Below are positions 40,690 to 52,152 of a stretch of DNA of 64,000 bases, in pieces. The stretch's first letter is position 1; each line of letters opens with the position of its first letter. The notes below the pieces were generated by a model, which was not told the origin of the DNA, made no database searches, and saw only the letters and a list, made by a program, of their open reading frames with translations. This DNA comes from Hofstenia miamia (lineage: Eukaryota; Xenacoelomorpha; Acoela). The translations under genes and the position numbers were made by a program. Location of the stretch: contig SCFE01000048.1 of the NCBI GenBank assembly GCA_004352715.1, positions 1,033,777 through 1,097,776 of the forward strand, given 5' to 3'.

Positions 40690-41000
40690 CCATTATGATG
40701 CAGACTTTGTGAACAATTTTTTGATTGATTTTTAATATTTTAATAAATAAATTCGCAAAATTGTGTTTTAGATTTTTTAAAATTTCCTGAATTGTTTGAT
40801 ATTGCAGCTACGCAAAAGCTTTGCGATTTTTTCAAGACCGCACTCTAATTGCAAATTAGTTTGATTGTGAATGTTTTAGTATTGCGATGACTACATTTTA
40901 TTAATAGCGAACAGTTGTGAAATGGTATCACACCCATATCTTGTAGTGAGTTGTGGGAATTTATTGGTTCGAATCCAATCTGTTCAATGTTTTTTAATTC
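40690..41000 (+). repeat. Long repeat, copy 2, right part
   Basis: Continues the sequence broken at 36446 and aligns with 29812-30030. It ends in the well-preserved tRNA-shaped module. Confidence 0.7.
40908..40986 (+). tRNA. tRNA-like module with enlarged anticodon loop (tRNA-derived repeat)
   Basis: Folds as a cloverleaf: acceptor GAACAG/CTGTTC (the outer pair is C-A), then TT, D arm GTGA-AATGGTA-TCAC, one A, anticodon stem CCCAT/GTGGG, variable AATTT, and T arm ATTGG-TTCGAAT-CCAAT with a perfect B box. The anticodon loop has 15 nt (ATCTTGTAGTGAGTT) instead of 7. That is either an 8-nt intron (anticodon CTT, Lys, would fit) or decay. It lies inside a repeat with copies at 29940 and 45185, so a SINE or repeat origin is more likely than a working tRNA gene. 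Confidence 0.45.
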
Positions 41001-41349
41001 TAATGGTATTTGCTGCAGTTCTATTCATACTTATATTCAGTACATTCTTGTATAATGAATTCATATATATTTACAAAAATACAAAAGTTATGCAAAATAC
41101 ACTAGATATATTCGATGGTATCGATAATCGCAGAGCATAGGGTTCTGAAATGTGTCAGTTGGTATATTGGAATCGAAAATAGCACATTTTAAACACTGCC
41201 AATCATAAATTCAAGATACGAATAAAAAATTTCACTGGTACAACAATAAAAAATAAATTTGCAGATTCCTGATCCCCCTCTTTCTAAGAATATCAGCTGC
41301 TCAAAGGCAGGGGTTTCATGAGGTTCGCCAAGCTATAATTCCGTTAAAC

Positions 41350-41840
41350 AAGCCTTACTTTATTTACTCAAAAATGTTTTACCCAATTTTTTTTTACACA
41401 ATATATATTTTATTCAAAGATATGTTTCACTTAATTCACTTTTCACTCAATAGTAAGTTTTACTCTATTTACTTTTTACTCAATACTAAGTTTTACTCAA
41501 TGGCCGGTTTCCACACTTTTAGCTGTGATTTCAAAACTTGTCATTGTATAATTAATGGCCGAAATTTTGGCAACTAAGCGATAATTCAATATGAAGCTTG
41601 ATTCATAATCAACTTTTTCACAGTCATCACGACTAATTTACTCTGGTCTTGATATTGGTAATTTTGATAATTGAGTTTCAGCTATTATTAAATTGAGTGA
41701 ATCATGCATATTGAGTTAAACCTCGTGTTGAGTAAAAAGTGAATTGAGCTAAACATCCTATTGAGTATAAGATTGTATGAGTGAAAAGTGAATTGTTCAA
41801 ATTATCTTTCAACTGAAACAAACCTTTGAGTTAAAGATCT
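41350..41840. mobile_element. MITE-like element with iterated TTTTACTCAAT ends
   Basis: Left arm 41350-41505: repeated TTTTACTCAA/TTTCACTTAATTCA motifs. Right arm 41690-41840: complementary TTGAGTAAAA, GAGTGAAAAGTGAATTG and ATTGAGT motifs. The unique centre (41510-41680) is non-coding. The arms pair as a whole but as out-of-register short repeats, the same design as the MULE ends here. Confidence 0.6.
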
Positions 41841-44800
41841 TTGATTGAAAACTTTATAGATCCATTTATCGTACTCGCATTGGATTGTAGGCATTTTTCA
41901 ATTTGGTGTTTGACATTATATGCCAAATATTCATATTCCACTTTAAATTTCTTGATTTTTTTCCTTCAATCAACAATTTCATCAGCGGCAATATTTACTG
42001 AAGTGGTATTAAAGATTAAATATTAAAGTTATTAAATATTGAAGAATTTGATGTTATTTACCAATCTGTTATAAATTAATATAATTGAGTATTTTAATGT
42101 TGGGCCATTACAATCTATTTTTGATAGAAAGCCTGTGTTTTGTCTTAGTTACTTTACTTCCATCTGTTTATCTTATTGCAGATGCATTGCAAGCAGAACG
42201 ATGAAAACAGATAAATGGTCCACAGCGTAGTTTGGAAATTACTCTGCAATACCAATGCGTCACGCCTTCTGGTGAGAGATTTTTCTTAGAGTGCTACAGT
42301 GGAGATCGAGTTTTACTGTTTGCGTCCACCAACTTTTAATTAGATGTAATATGCACATCTAACGAAATCAATTGCGCCTTTACATTTAAAAGTGAAATTT
42401 TTCTGTGGATCTGTAGGCTTAAGATTCAAGCCCAAGTATGTGATTATTGATTTTGAAATAGCTGCGCAAAGGGCTTTGTAGATACTTTGGCCATCAACAG
42501 TAATTCAAGGCTGCTACTTGCATTTCTGCAATTATATATTTAGGATATTTTATTTGTTAATTTTTTCCGATATTTTTGTCTTTTCAAAGAATATCGGTTA
42601 ACTGTTCTAATGGCCAGTTGTACAATCATGTGATATTTTGCGGCCCACATATTTCAAAATTTTTGTTTTCATAATTAAATTTGTAAGGTTTTTGGCACCA
42701 AATGCATTCTATCAGCAAGCAACTAAATATTTTTCATAATAGACTCCTACGTTTTAATCAGATAATGAATGTGTATTCGTTATAATTCAGAGTAAATAAA
42801 TAAATAAATAATTTTTGACAGAGAAGAACCAACATATATTTATTCGAAAGCTAACCAAGTAGCACGTTAAAAGTAGATAAAAATATGTAAAATACAGACA
42901 GTTAAGCTTGTATGACCCCAGAACCAAAAAAGACAAGCTGTTTGTAAAAAATAAGTGTTAATATATAACTTAACGCCAAGCGGCCAAAGAATGCATTACA
43001 AATTGTACTTACTGCTGTAATATTTGTTTTTATTTGTTAATATTTTGCCATTTTAGATAAACTAGCTGTCTACATCTACATGTACTTTGTTTTTGTAATA
43101 CCATACTCTGTATATTTAATTCAAAATGGGGATAATAAATTTGTATTGATTGCCATTTCATATTGTTTTTTCAAGGTGGATCAAGTCCACCTTGCCCACC
43201 CATAGCCGCCGCCACTGGCCAATCACTTTTACTAGTTATGGCAAGTCCAATTTATTACAACAATAATGCGATAATTATGTAGAATTAACACATGTCATCC
43301 AAAATGCATCTTTCAAATTCAAGTTTGGGGTGGTATTTATCTTGTTAAATATATTTCTGATTTTAATGAATGTTATAAATATCAAAATACGTTAGGAAGA
43401 TTATCAAGTAACAAACATTACGTTATCATTACGCAAAATTTCTCTTATCAAGTTTGTTTCTCACATCGCCGTGAACAAATCCAAAATGGTACAAAGAAAT
43501 CTTTCAATGCCAACTGATGGTGGATGTGACAAAAACTTTGAAATGGTTCAATAATCTCTCACTCTGATTGTCTGTTAATTCTAGAGACTTTTTAATACTC
43601 AAACTTATTGCAGTTTTTCATTTTTTTAAACGATTGAACAACATTGCCCGTTGAAATATAATTGTTTAAATTTAAAAGATTCTGGGGGAATTATTCCATT
43701 CATCTAACGAAGTATATAGACTCTGTTCCATCTACCAAGTGATGGCATCGGTAGTTTTTTGTACTTCTCATTTGCAATCGAAAATCTTGTAGGCTACAAT
43801 AAGTTTAAAAATTTCAACATCGTTCTTAATTTTTTTAGATTTAGCCAAGTCATTCATTTGATACTCAAGAACATTTTCTCATTTTACAATATTTTCGGCA
43901 TTATCTCTCAGTATGTTCTTTCCCATATCTATAATTTTAGTTTGCTAAATTTATATGGAACTGTTTGTATTAACTTTAAAATGGAATTATATATCTCAGA
44001 AATTTTATATTCTTAAAGCTAGAATTTTGGTTTTCAATTTTTCATGTAATATTAATTGAACTTGTTTGTAGTATATAGATTTTACTTATACCATTTAGTG
44101 AATTGAAAGCAGGAATAACAAATGTATATTTAAGAGTAAGCTTGGGTGTTTATTTCTAGTAAAGCTGAACATTTAGTAATTGCTAACAGAAACAATATTT
44201 GGCTTGCTATATATTCACTTGTAGAGACTTCTGGCACCATCTGCCATATTAGTAAACGTGTTTTAGAGCGTTCAAATGCTAATTGCATTAACTTATAGAA
44301 GGTCAATATCTAAGTGATTGTCTTTTATACATGCACAATTGTAGTGGTTTCTCAATAATGTTTCTTGATTAAATTAATTTATGGCCGTCAATTAACATTG
44401 TAGTATACTGCCATTTTATCAAACTTAATATAATATTAAACTATAGTAATTTCTAATTCCTAGTCAGTATTTGCTAATAGCTATTTTTGTAAAATTGTAG
44501 TAGAACTCGAGACAGGAATTAATTCGTAAAACCACATATCCCGTTGAACTCCACAGTAGACTTTCGCGTTTTTAATAAAATTTTATTGATTTTGTTTTGA
44601 ATCTCCTTTTTAACCTATATGATCGGTAATTGCGGCTGCCTGGGATAAACCACGGAATTGACTTTGTGCAATAATTATGTTATTGAACATTCTTGACTAA
44701 TCGTGAGACGGGGTAGTAAAATAATGTTAGTATTCATTTTTTCTCAACCGTTGTATGTACAAGGCCATGCAAAACACTATCCACCGTGACTATTAATGAA

Positions 44801-45184
44801 ACACCAGTTTTAAAAATAGCTAAATGCGTAATTACATCGGGAAACACAATTGCACCTTGAGAAGCACTTCTCCATTTTATATATCACCGAAAAAATTATG
44901 ATGAATCAGTAGTCAAGTTTCCATTATACATTTTTGTGCTAAAACTTTCGCTAAAATTAATAAATGTTGCTGTGATAATTTTTAGTTAATTTAAAATATC
45001 TGTAAATTATTATACTTAATGTGTTTTCATTCATTAAATGTTTTACATGTAATATCCGACCAAGCGCTATAGCTAGACAAATCTGAGTGTCGGTTGTTGA
45101 TGAAAAATATACACCCCTTCCACCAAAAACTATTGTAAATGATCATGGACTGCGTTAACCTAAAGTATACTCCAAATACCATTT

Positions 45185-45230
45185 GCGAACAGATTTGATT
45201 CGAACCAATAGATTCTCATCGAAAAATGGG
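45185..45230 (-). repeat. Third copy of the tRNA-like module, 3' half
   Basis: The minus strand reads CCCATTTTTCGATGAG, then ATTGGTTCGAATCAAATCTG and TTCG. It aligns with 40933-40985 but lacks the 9 bases that contain GTGGG. Confidence 0.5.
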
Positions 45231-45280
45231 AAAAATGCATTGAACAGTTAAATATAGGTACCAATCGAAATATGTACATT

Positions 45281-45360
45281 ACGTCGGGAGTGCCCGGTGC
45301 GAATGCCTAGTCTTGGGCGGCGCCGACCACCGTAGGTACAATATTGCTGCAGGGTGAAGA
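45281..45360. repeat. Short GC-rich patch, unknown
   Basis: ACGTCGGGAGTGCCCGGTGC and GGGCGGCGCCGACCACCG lie in an otherwise very AT-rich region. There is no frame, and no recognised RNA or repeat. Confidence 0.35.
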
Positions 45361-46329
45361 TGGGTATCATACCTCTCAATTTGCTATAAAAACTATATCA
45401 TTAAACTTAAAATTTACATATGTATGTATAAATTCTTGAATATAATCATTAGTCGTTATCTTACTTTCCTTGCATATTATGGAAGCTATTGTTTATTATT
45501 GATATTGGTAATATGTGCAAATATATCCTGTCTAGTGTACTTCATTTGCCGTACATATATCTGGAATTGGTGTAAGCCTTAATTTTAGTTATCTGCCAGA
45601 TTTTTTATAAAATGACCGATATAATTAAAACTATGCATAGAGCTTTATATGCTTTTTAATCTATATTTTTCTCGCACGTTTGTAAATGACATATTTCATT
45701 CCTCTAAGAAGAGCAGTTTCTCCATGAAGTACACATTTAGCATATGCTTTCGTAAAAATAGGAAAAACAAACTTAATTTATTTCTATACTTAATCCCTTA
45801 TTCAATGATTGAAAATTTCATTAAATATTTTTTCAACGGTTTTCTAGCAGCGATAACCAAAGGAGAAGAGCTAAGTCATATTAGGACAAAATATTATAAA
45901 AAATGTATTTGGGAAAAGGTATTTAATAATTTTAAGTCACTGTAAGCTTTAGAATGATATTAAAAAACTAGTCACGGGAAGTCTATTCACGAAGTACTAA
46001 TAATATAATATCTAAATCATTTCAAATCAATATGTTTAAGGTTAACATGAATTCCATATTTCTAATAAACAAAGCGAATCTTGTTAATTTTTTTTGAAAA
46101 TTCAACGAGCATATTATTTGATATCCACCAGCCTGTGTTTTTCAACTCTGTATGAAAGTTTTAAGCACTTATTAACTTGAAAATATGAAATTCGAGTATT
46201 TCATACAAATTCCCGTCGTGTATATTAAAAGATACTTCAAGTTTAATTACTAAATCTAAGTTTTATACCGGATGAGAGTATGCGTTATCCGGATGACCAA
46301 ATGTAAGCATATGTTATACCTATATTAAG

Positions 46330-46440
46330 GAAACTAGGCATATAAACTATAGACCGCTTCCAATTACTTTACCATTAAGCAAAGTATTTGAAAGACTATT
46401 ATCAACCCCAATAATGATCATTTATCGAAATTTTTTAGTG
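46330..46440 (+). pseudogene. LINE reverse transcriptase scrap
   Basis: The plus strand reads IKETRHINYRPLPITLPLSK then VFERLLST, the NYRPIS..P.LSKVFERLL block of non-LTR reverse transcriptases. No flanking LINE sequence is readable. Confidence 0.65.
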
Positions 46441-47003
46441 TTCAACATGTACGTTTGGTTTCTGATAAATGTTTCTGTTAATGCATATCGTTTAAATGTT
46501 CTATTAACTACAATTAGCGAGTTTTCTCTTTTCCAAAGTAGCACATAGCAATTGTCAAGCTTTTTAAGCAATACAATCCAGTGTGTAAAATTAAACAATA
46601 CTTCATTTGTCAAAATGGCGCGTTCGTCCAGAACGCTCTGACCGTCTACAAATATGTCGGTTGATGTAATGTAGTTTTAGGTGGGACCATTTAAAATTTA
46701 GGTATTGTCCATTCATTATTAGTATACGAATACAAGATTTTTAATACATATAGTAAGAATGCCAAAATCTAAAAGGTAATTAAATTTATATTCATGTTAC
46801 ATATGAATATGGTTCTAATTGTCAGAAATACGTGTTTAATAGTTCACAAATTGCTAGTTGTGAAGTCTGTATTTTATTGTCCTTGCAATAACTAAAAATG
46901 TTAATTTTAACCTTTGTTAATTTCTTTCTATTTGTCCAAAAAACACAATTACCGAGGAAATTGTATGGATTTATTTTTTTAGTTTTTACTAGTCATTGCT
47001 TAA

Positions 47004-49231
47004 CCCTAGGGTGCATAAATTTGAAAACTTATAGTTTGCATAACATGGTCAATTGACCCAAGTCTGCTTACTCAGTGAAAAACCGATATTATCACTATAA
47101 AACTCTAATTAAAGTAATCTGTATGTACAAAACTACAAACAAATAACAACATAAACAGAGTTGAAAAAGTTCATTCATTGATTGCAGTTCTGGCAAACCA
47201 TCAGCAAGCATGGACCACTAACTTCTTCTTGGCAGACTAAACATTGACTCCGGGTTTTGTTCTTTCTTTTCTGCAGACTTTACAAAGTTTTGTCGCTTTT
47301 ATCTGACTCTGGTTGAATTCTCTGATGGACTTCAGCCAATTTCCTTTTTAAGGAAGAATTGAGGGTTGATGAGGGTGAAAGCTGATTTTCAATCTGTTTC
47401 TGACAAAGAGCTTTTGACAGCTCAATCAAAAATTCCCGCCTTGATTGCAAAGTCCCGGACTGTTTTTTCCAAATCACATATGAATTTAGGCAAATGATGT
47501 CTATCAGATTGCCAAAAACGTTCATAGGCCAACGCCACGTTGCTACTCTAGTGGTGTAAAACTTCAGCATTTGATCAGCAGTGTCAACTCCTCCTTTCGT
47601 TTTATTGTATTCTAAATTCATTAAAGGCTTCATCGGAGAATTATCCTCTGTTGAGCTGGTAGTGTGACTTGTGGACAATAGGAGAACATTTTTGTTTGCT
47701 TTCGCTTGGTATGACACTAAGAGAGATTTGGAAGAATGATTGTAGAAGAATTTGCTTTCGTGTAACTCCAATTTCTGTCCGACGCACGCTGGCAATTCCC
47801 TTCTATTTTGACGGACTGTTCCCAGAAGTGTCGTTTTGTGCTGCAACAGTTTTTTTGCCAGGCTCACCGATGTGAAAAAATTGTCGGTTGTGACATTCAA
47901 GCCTAAATCGTAGTATGGTTCCAACAGAGACATCACAACATGTTCGCCAACTGGAGTTTCCCCTCTAGAACCGTCTGTTCCCAAGTATGGTACAGCATTT
48001 AGCACAAAATAAGTATCGGAGCGACATATGAACCAAAATTTTATGCCAAACTTGTCAGGCTTGTTCCTCATGTATTGCGTGAACGGGCACCTAGATCGGC
48101 ATCCCATGAGCTGTTCGTCGACTGTCACATGAGTGAAGGGACGGTAGGACTTCCAGCAATTATGCATAACGCTCTCCCATACCTCCCTAATGTGACAAAA
48201 TTTGTCATTTCGTCTCCTCGATGTTCTGCTGGAAAAGTCATCAAACTGGAGGTGCTTAGCTATTTGCTCAAACCGATTTATTCCCATTGTTGCTGAAAAT
48301 ATAGGTCTGCCATAATCTGATGACCATAAAGACCGGCGAGGCTCTCCTCTGGCCTTGAAAACACCTCTTGCATTCAGGAGTCTAAAAAAAGCAAGTAATT
48401 CCTCATGTGAAAAAGGCTTAGGCCCACTTGTACTACTAGAACTACTAGTGCTGTGTGCGAGTAATTGATTGTTGCTCATTTGAATGATGTTTGACAAATT
48501 TTGTTGTCCAAGCAATTGTAAAAAACAGTCGAGGGGATTGTTCACGTGAGTGGATATGAAGGGCGTGAGACCACCCCTATTACGAATGATGTTGCGGACG
48601 GGTGTTTGTAATGTTGCTGTGCAATATGGATAATGACAATCCCATTTGGTAGTCTTGTCTTTTCCCAAAATCTCCTGCTGATATTGGATATCAGATGGGA
48701 CAGGTGTGTCATCATTATCATCTGGGGGCTGTGAACTTGCTACAGTTTCTTCCGGTAAGCTTTTGTCAGAGTCGGAGGTATCAGACAACTGTTGATCAAA
48801 GATATTTGTGGAAAACTCTGCGTCATCATGTACTCCCATTGCTGGGACAGACTCTTCATCATCTGAGGAGTGGCCATCTGAGTTCAAATTGGACAGTATT
48901 TGGTATGCTGCTTGCTTTGAACGATGCATGAAAACCTAAATAACATTTTATTAATGTAATATAGTTCTTCAATTTACTAGTATAAAGAATTAATTTGGAA
49001 ACAAAAGTACACTCACCAATTTTGGTCAATTGACAATGATATGCAGACTAAGTGTCGCGGCAATTAAAGTCTGAGTGGCTGTAGCTACGATAAAGGTTGG
49101 CACAGTTTTCAGAGCAGCTATTAATATCACATGACTTCATGTAATTTCGCTTTTGCAGCTCCAACAGCCTCAGCTTGACGTTAGCTTGAACTTTCAATTA
49201 TGGTCAATTGACCATGCTATGCATTCTAGGG
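47004..49231 (-). mobile_element. Nearly intact piggyBac element (2228 bp)
   Basis: TTAA flanks both ends (47000-47003, 49232-49235). Ends are CCCTAGGGTGCATA on the left and CCCTAGAATGCATAGCATGG (complement) on the right. Both arms also hold GGTCAATTGACC, at 47049 and 49202. One long transposase frame fills most of it. Inverted ends and target sites are well preserved, so insertion looks recent. Confidence 0.95.
47177..48929 (-). CDS. piggyBac transposase (549 codons plus shifted C-terminal finger)
   Basis: The start is ATG at 48929 (MHRSKQAAYQILSNLNSDGH). An acidic, disordered N-terminus (1-80) is followed by the DDE_Tnp_1_7 fold. Catalytic Asp271 (TVDEQL), Asp349 (TTDNFFTS) and Asp449 (KGGVDTADQ) sit almost where the insect piggyBac triad does. 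TWRWPMNVF and NSYVIWKKQ end the core. The 549-codon frame stops at 47280, just before the cysteine-rich domain. That domain is still readable through two single-base shifts: KLCKVCRKERTK in one frame, then SQCLVCQEEVSGPC and MVCQNCNQ to 47177 in the other. Without this finger, end-binding should be impaired. It is therefore a near-intact copy that is possibly inactive, or affected by sequencing errors. A TTAA-inserting transposase acts in the nucleus. Confidence 0.9.
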
Positions 49232-49636
49232 TTAAGAATGATTAAAAGTGTTCTGAATTTTAACCATGCCTAATAGTATTGCTCTAGTCTTTTTTTTGTG
49301 GAACAAATCTAAACTTCATGCAACAAATATTGAATGCTTCTATAACGAATGCAAGCTGCCATCACTACTTGATTCATAATTTTTAAACAACTTTGTGAGG
49401 TGTGGAAGCCAAATATTGGGAGGACTAAACGAAAGATATGCTAGTAGCATTTTTACCTTGCTTCCTATCCATTTAGAATATCTCTTCATTTGTGAGAATT
49501 AGTAATTGAATGTTTTCCTTTAATGTTAATGTGACACGCATTGCGTAGTTAGAACTGATTAATAGTTTCTACAATACAGAAACGGTTCTTGGTTAAACCT
49601 TTATGAAATGTTTCAGTGTTGATCGGATTCCTAGTA

Positions 49637-49819
49637 ATGTATCGGTTGCAAAAGATTTCTCATTTCGGCTCGAGAATACAAACAGCTCGCAAATTCAACA
49701 ATGACATTCGTGGGGTAGTGTTTGACATGGGTGGCGTTTTAATTTCTTCGCCTTTCCGCTCGTTCAGAAGGTGGGAAAAGTTACATCAATTACCGCCTGG
49801 ATCATTTAGTAAACTTATT
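49637..49819 (+). CDS. ACAD10-like protein, first coding exon (HAD domain start)
   Basis: ATG 49637 gives MYRLQKISHFGSRIQTARKF, a basic N-terminus without acidic residues that could serve as a mitochondrial targeting sequence. IRGVVFDMGGVLISSP follows, the motif-I loop of a HAD hydrolase, with Gly in place of the second Asp, as in ACAD10. FRRWEKLHQLPPGSFSKLI then matches the cap-domain start of ACAD10 and EPHX2 N-termini. The donor is ATT|GTAAGT, phase 0. Vertebrate ACAD10 joins this HAD domain to a kinase-like and an acyl-CoA dehydrogenase domain, none of which is seen here. The upstream in-frame GTG at 49616 is not a likely start. Later exons may be lost in gaps or lie outside. Confidence 0.7.
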
Positions 49820-50308
49820 GTAAGTTCATCATTTATTATATTCATGTATCATTTTTAAACTAAAAATATGATTTTTTCGATGTCCAGTGTTAGTAAATTT
49901 AAGGTTAAGCATTTTTTAAAAATTCATTGCAATGGTATTTGCTTTCCGCATTATTATATATCAGTTATATATGCTTTGTTTCTGAAAATCATTGAATTTT
50001 GCATATTTATAAAATATAGTAAGTCTCGGATCTACTTTTTCTTGTATTCGTTTAAATAATTTCCAAGATTATTTGCTTTCTGTAATCTAACCCAACGACA
50101 ATACATTGAGAGAGAAAGAGAGCAACTCGACTTCTTGTGGACACCATTTTTTGGATGTAGTATATTCATATATTAATATCCTGAGTAATTGGATGCTAAT
50201 CGCTTTATTTGTTCAAAGTGTTTACTTAAAAATACAAGTTTCAGCACGAATTACGGCATCTGCAATCATGAAAGAAGTTATAGATTCATAATTTCCATAA
50301 TTTTTTAG

Positions 50309-50398
50309 TTAAATTCGTTTTACAAAGAATACGAGCAGCTCGAAGTCGGCAATATGAATGTTCAAGAATTCAGTAGTCTTCTTACAGATCATTTTAAG
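50309..50398 (+). CDS. ACAD10-like protein, second exon
   Basis: Acceptor TTTTTTAG, then 30 codons in phase 0: LNSFYKEYEQLEVGNMNVQE and FSSLLTDHFK, ending before GTTTTT, a weak donor. The segment fits the cap helix of HAD N-terminal domains (small residue-rich ..LE.G.....EF..LL). The exon sits 489 bp after exon 1 in an AT-rich intron. No third exon was recognised. Confidence 0.55.
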
Positions 50399-50399
50399 G

Positions 50400-51861
50400 T
50401 TTTTACTGTATTTTGTGATTATTTGTTAACTTACTACTATTATTTCGCAATGGTATAATGCGATTGTTTTTTTAGGAAATTAATAGAGAGGTTTTAAGGA
50501 AAATTCTTTTATTTTTTACACTACTGTGTAATAACCGTCAATTTTTGGTCTGTAAATCTTAAATTTATATAGAAATTGCATATAAAATTTTGATCCGATC
50601 TTGACCTCTAAATTTTGATGTTTTGGAATTACGGCGAGTGTAACTGTACGTCATTGAAATTAAGTTTTTGAATCTCAATTTTGGGAACAAAGCAAATATT
50701 TATTTATTCTTAGAGCAGTTGAAACAAATTTGATGAAGTGTTCCTTAGGCATTTGCGGCTACAAAGTCAATTTTCAGAATTTTGGACTTAACTAGGCTAG
50801 TTGTCATTAGACAGCAGCATTAATGCGTTTACCCTCGCACTTTGAAATGGATGACTGGCAAAATGTGCGTATACACAATTGCCTTTTTTAATTAAAGGAC
50901 TTATCAATTTTTTAGTGTAATTTTGGCACTTTATGCTTTTGACTTTAATTGATTCGACCTTGACTTCTGACAGTATATTCAACGAGTTATAAAGGACGCG
51001 AGAAGTAGGAGCAGATGCCCCCAACAATAATCTTTCAATGCAAGATATATATTTTGGCCCCCCCCCAATTTAAGTTGAGANNNNNNNNNNNNNNNNNNNN
51101 NNNNNNNNNNNNNNNNNNNNNNNNNNNNNNNNNNNNNNNNNNNNNNNNNNNNNNNNNNNNNNNNNNNNNNNNNNNNNNNNNNNNNNNNNNNNNNNNNNNN
51201 NNNNNNNNNNNNNNNNNNNNNNNNNCCCCCCAATTTAAGTTGAGAAATTTATTTTTTTGAACTCTAACATCAATAACTTAAACAAAATTAGAATTGCAAA
51301 TGTACATATTACAAACTGTACTTATTTTTATACCTATATCTATGCTTTTATTACTATACATATCTGTTGCAGGGGTTTTATAGAGAGAAGTGCAGTGTTT
51401 GGAAATTTATGATACTTGCAGATGTTTCATCTTTTTGAATAAATTTTTAAAGGGTTATTCTAATTTTCTTATTTCTTAATGCCCTAAGTAACATACATTT
51501 TAAATGAAACTGATAGGTATAAACTGATTTTTTCCAAAAGTGAGTGTAAGATAATGAATTATATTATATTACGAAAACATCGAAAAATATGCATATTAAA
51601 AAGGTTTTATTTAAATCGTTCTCGCCTCCCTGCGAGATATGCACATGTCTGAGAACAACATCGTTCTACAAAAGGTATCATGCACGTCAAATTTTGTAAG
51701 CCATGGAAAATACCTACTCAAATCACGATAGTACTCATACTGCGCTTTACTTATTAATTTTAAGTTAATTAATGTAAGACTTTCTTTTGCCAGTCATTCT
51801 TTTATATTGTGGCGTCGATTGTGATTTATCGCCCGATATAAATGCACATCTTTTGTTTTAA
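50400..51861. other. AT-rich DNA, probably intron of the ACAD10-like gene, with a gap
   Basis: Holds a 145-bp N gap (51081-51225) with the same CCCCCAATTTAAGTTGAGA on both sides, so a tandem repeat was probably collapsed. No genes seen. Confidence 0.5.
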
Positions 51862-52152
51862 CCCATTAAAGCCCGAATTTAAGAAAGTTTGTTTATTTCG
51901 ATGTAACCTTATAATTAAAGTTAAAATATTATAAATTGACTAAATTTTGCAAAAATAATTGCATTTAATGTATTTTTAGGAGCGTATGAAAATTCATACA
52001 CTGGGCATTTGCATTTATATTACTGATAAAAGTAAAGAAAAAATTAACTTGAGAGAATTCCGTTTATTTCCATTATAGCAGTATTTTAATCAATTACAAA
52101 GAATAAAATACTTAATAAACTAAATAGAAAACATTATTTTTGATGAAATAGT

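Larger units (their letters stand above)
41841..46320. other. 4.5 kb of AT-rich DNA without supported genes
   Basis: Several open frames of 60-98 codons (for example 43759-44016, 45649-45945) are rich in Phe, Ile, Asn and Tyr, as expected by chance. A GGATCAAGTCCACCTTGCCC patch at 43180-43220 and the segments listed at 45185 and 45281 are the only structured pieces. Confidence 0.5.

Noticed and set aside
45649-45945. 98-codon open frame
   Set aside because: Rich in Phe, Lys, Asn and Ile, with no homology or splice support; expected by chance in this composition.
48075-48931. Plus-strand frames of 68-78 codons opposite the piggyBac transposase
   Set aside because: Antisense shadows; the same frames recur antisense to the copy at 54 kb.
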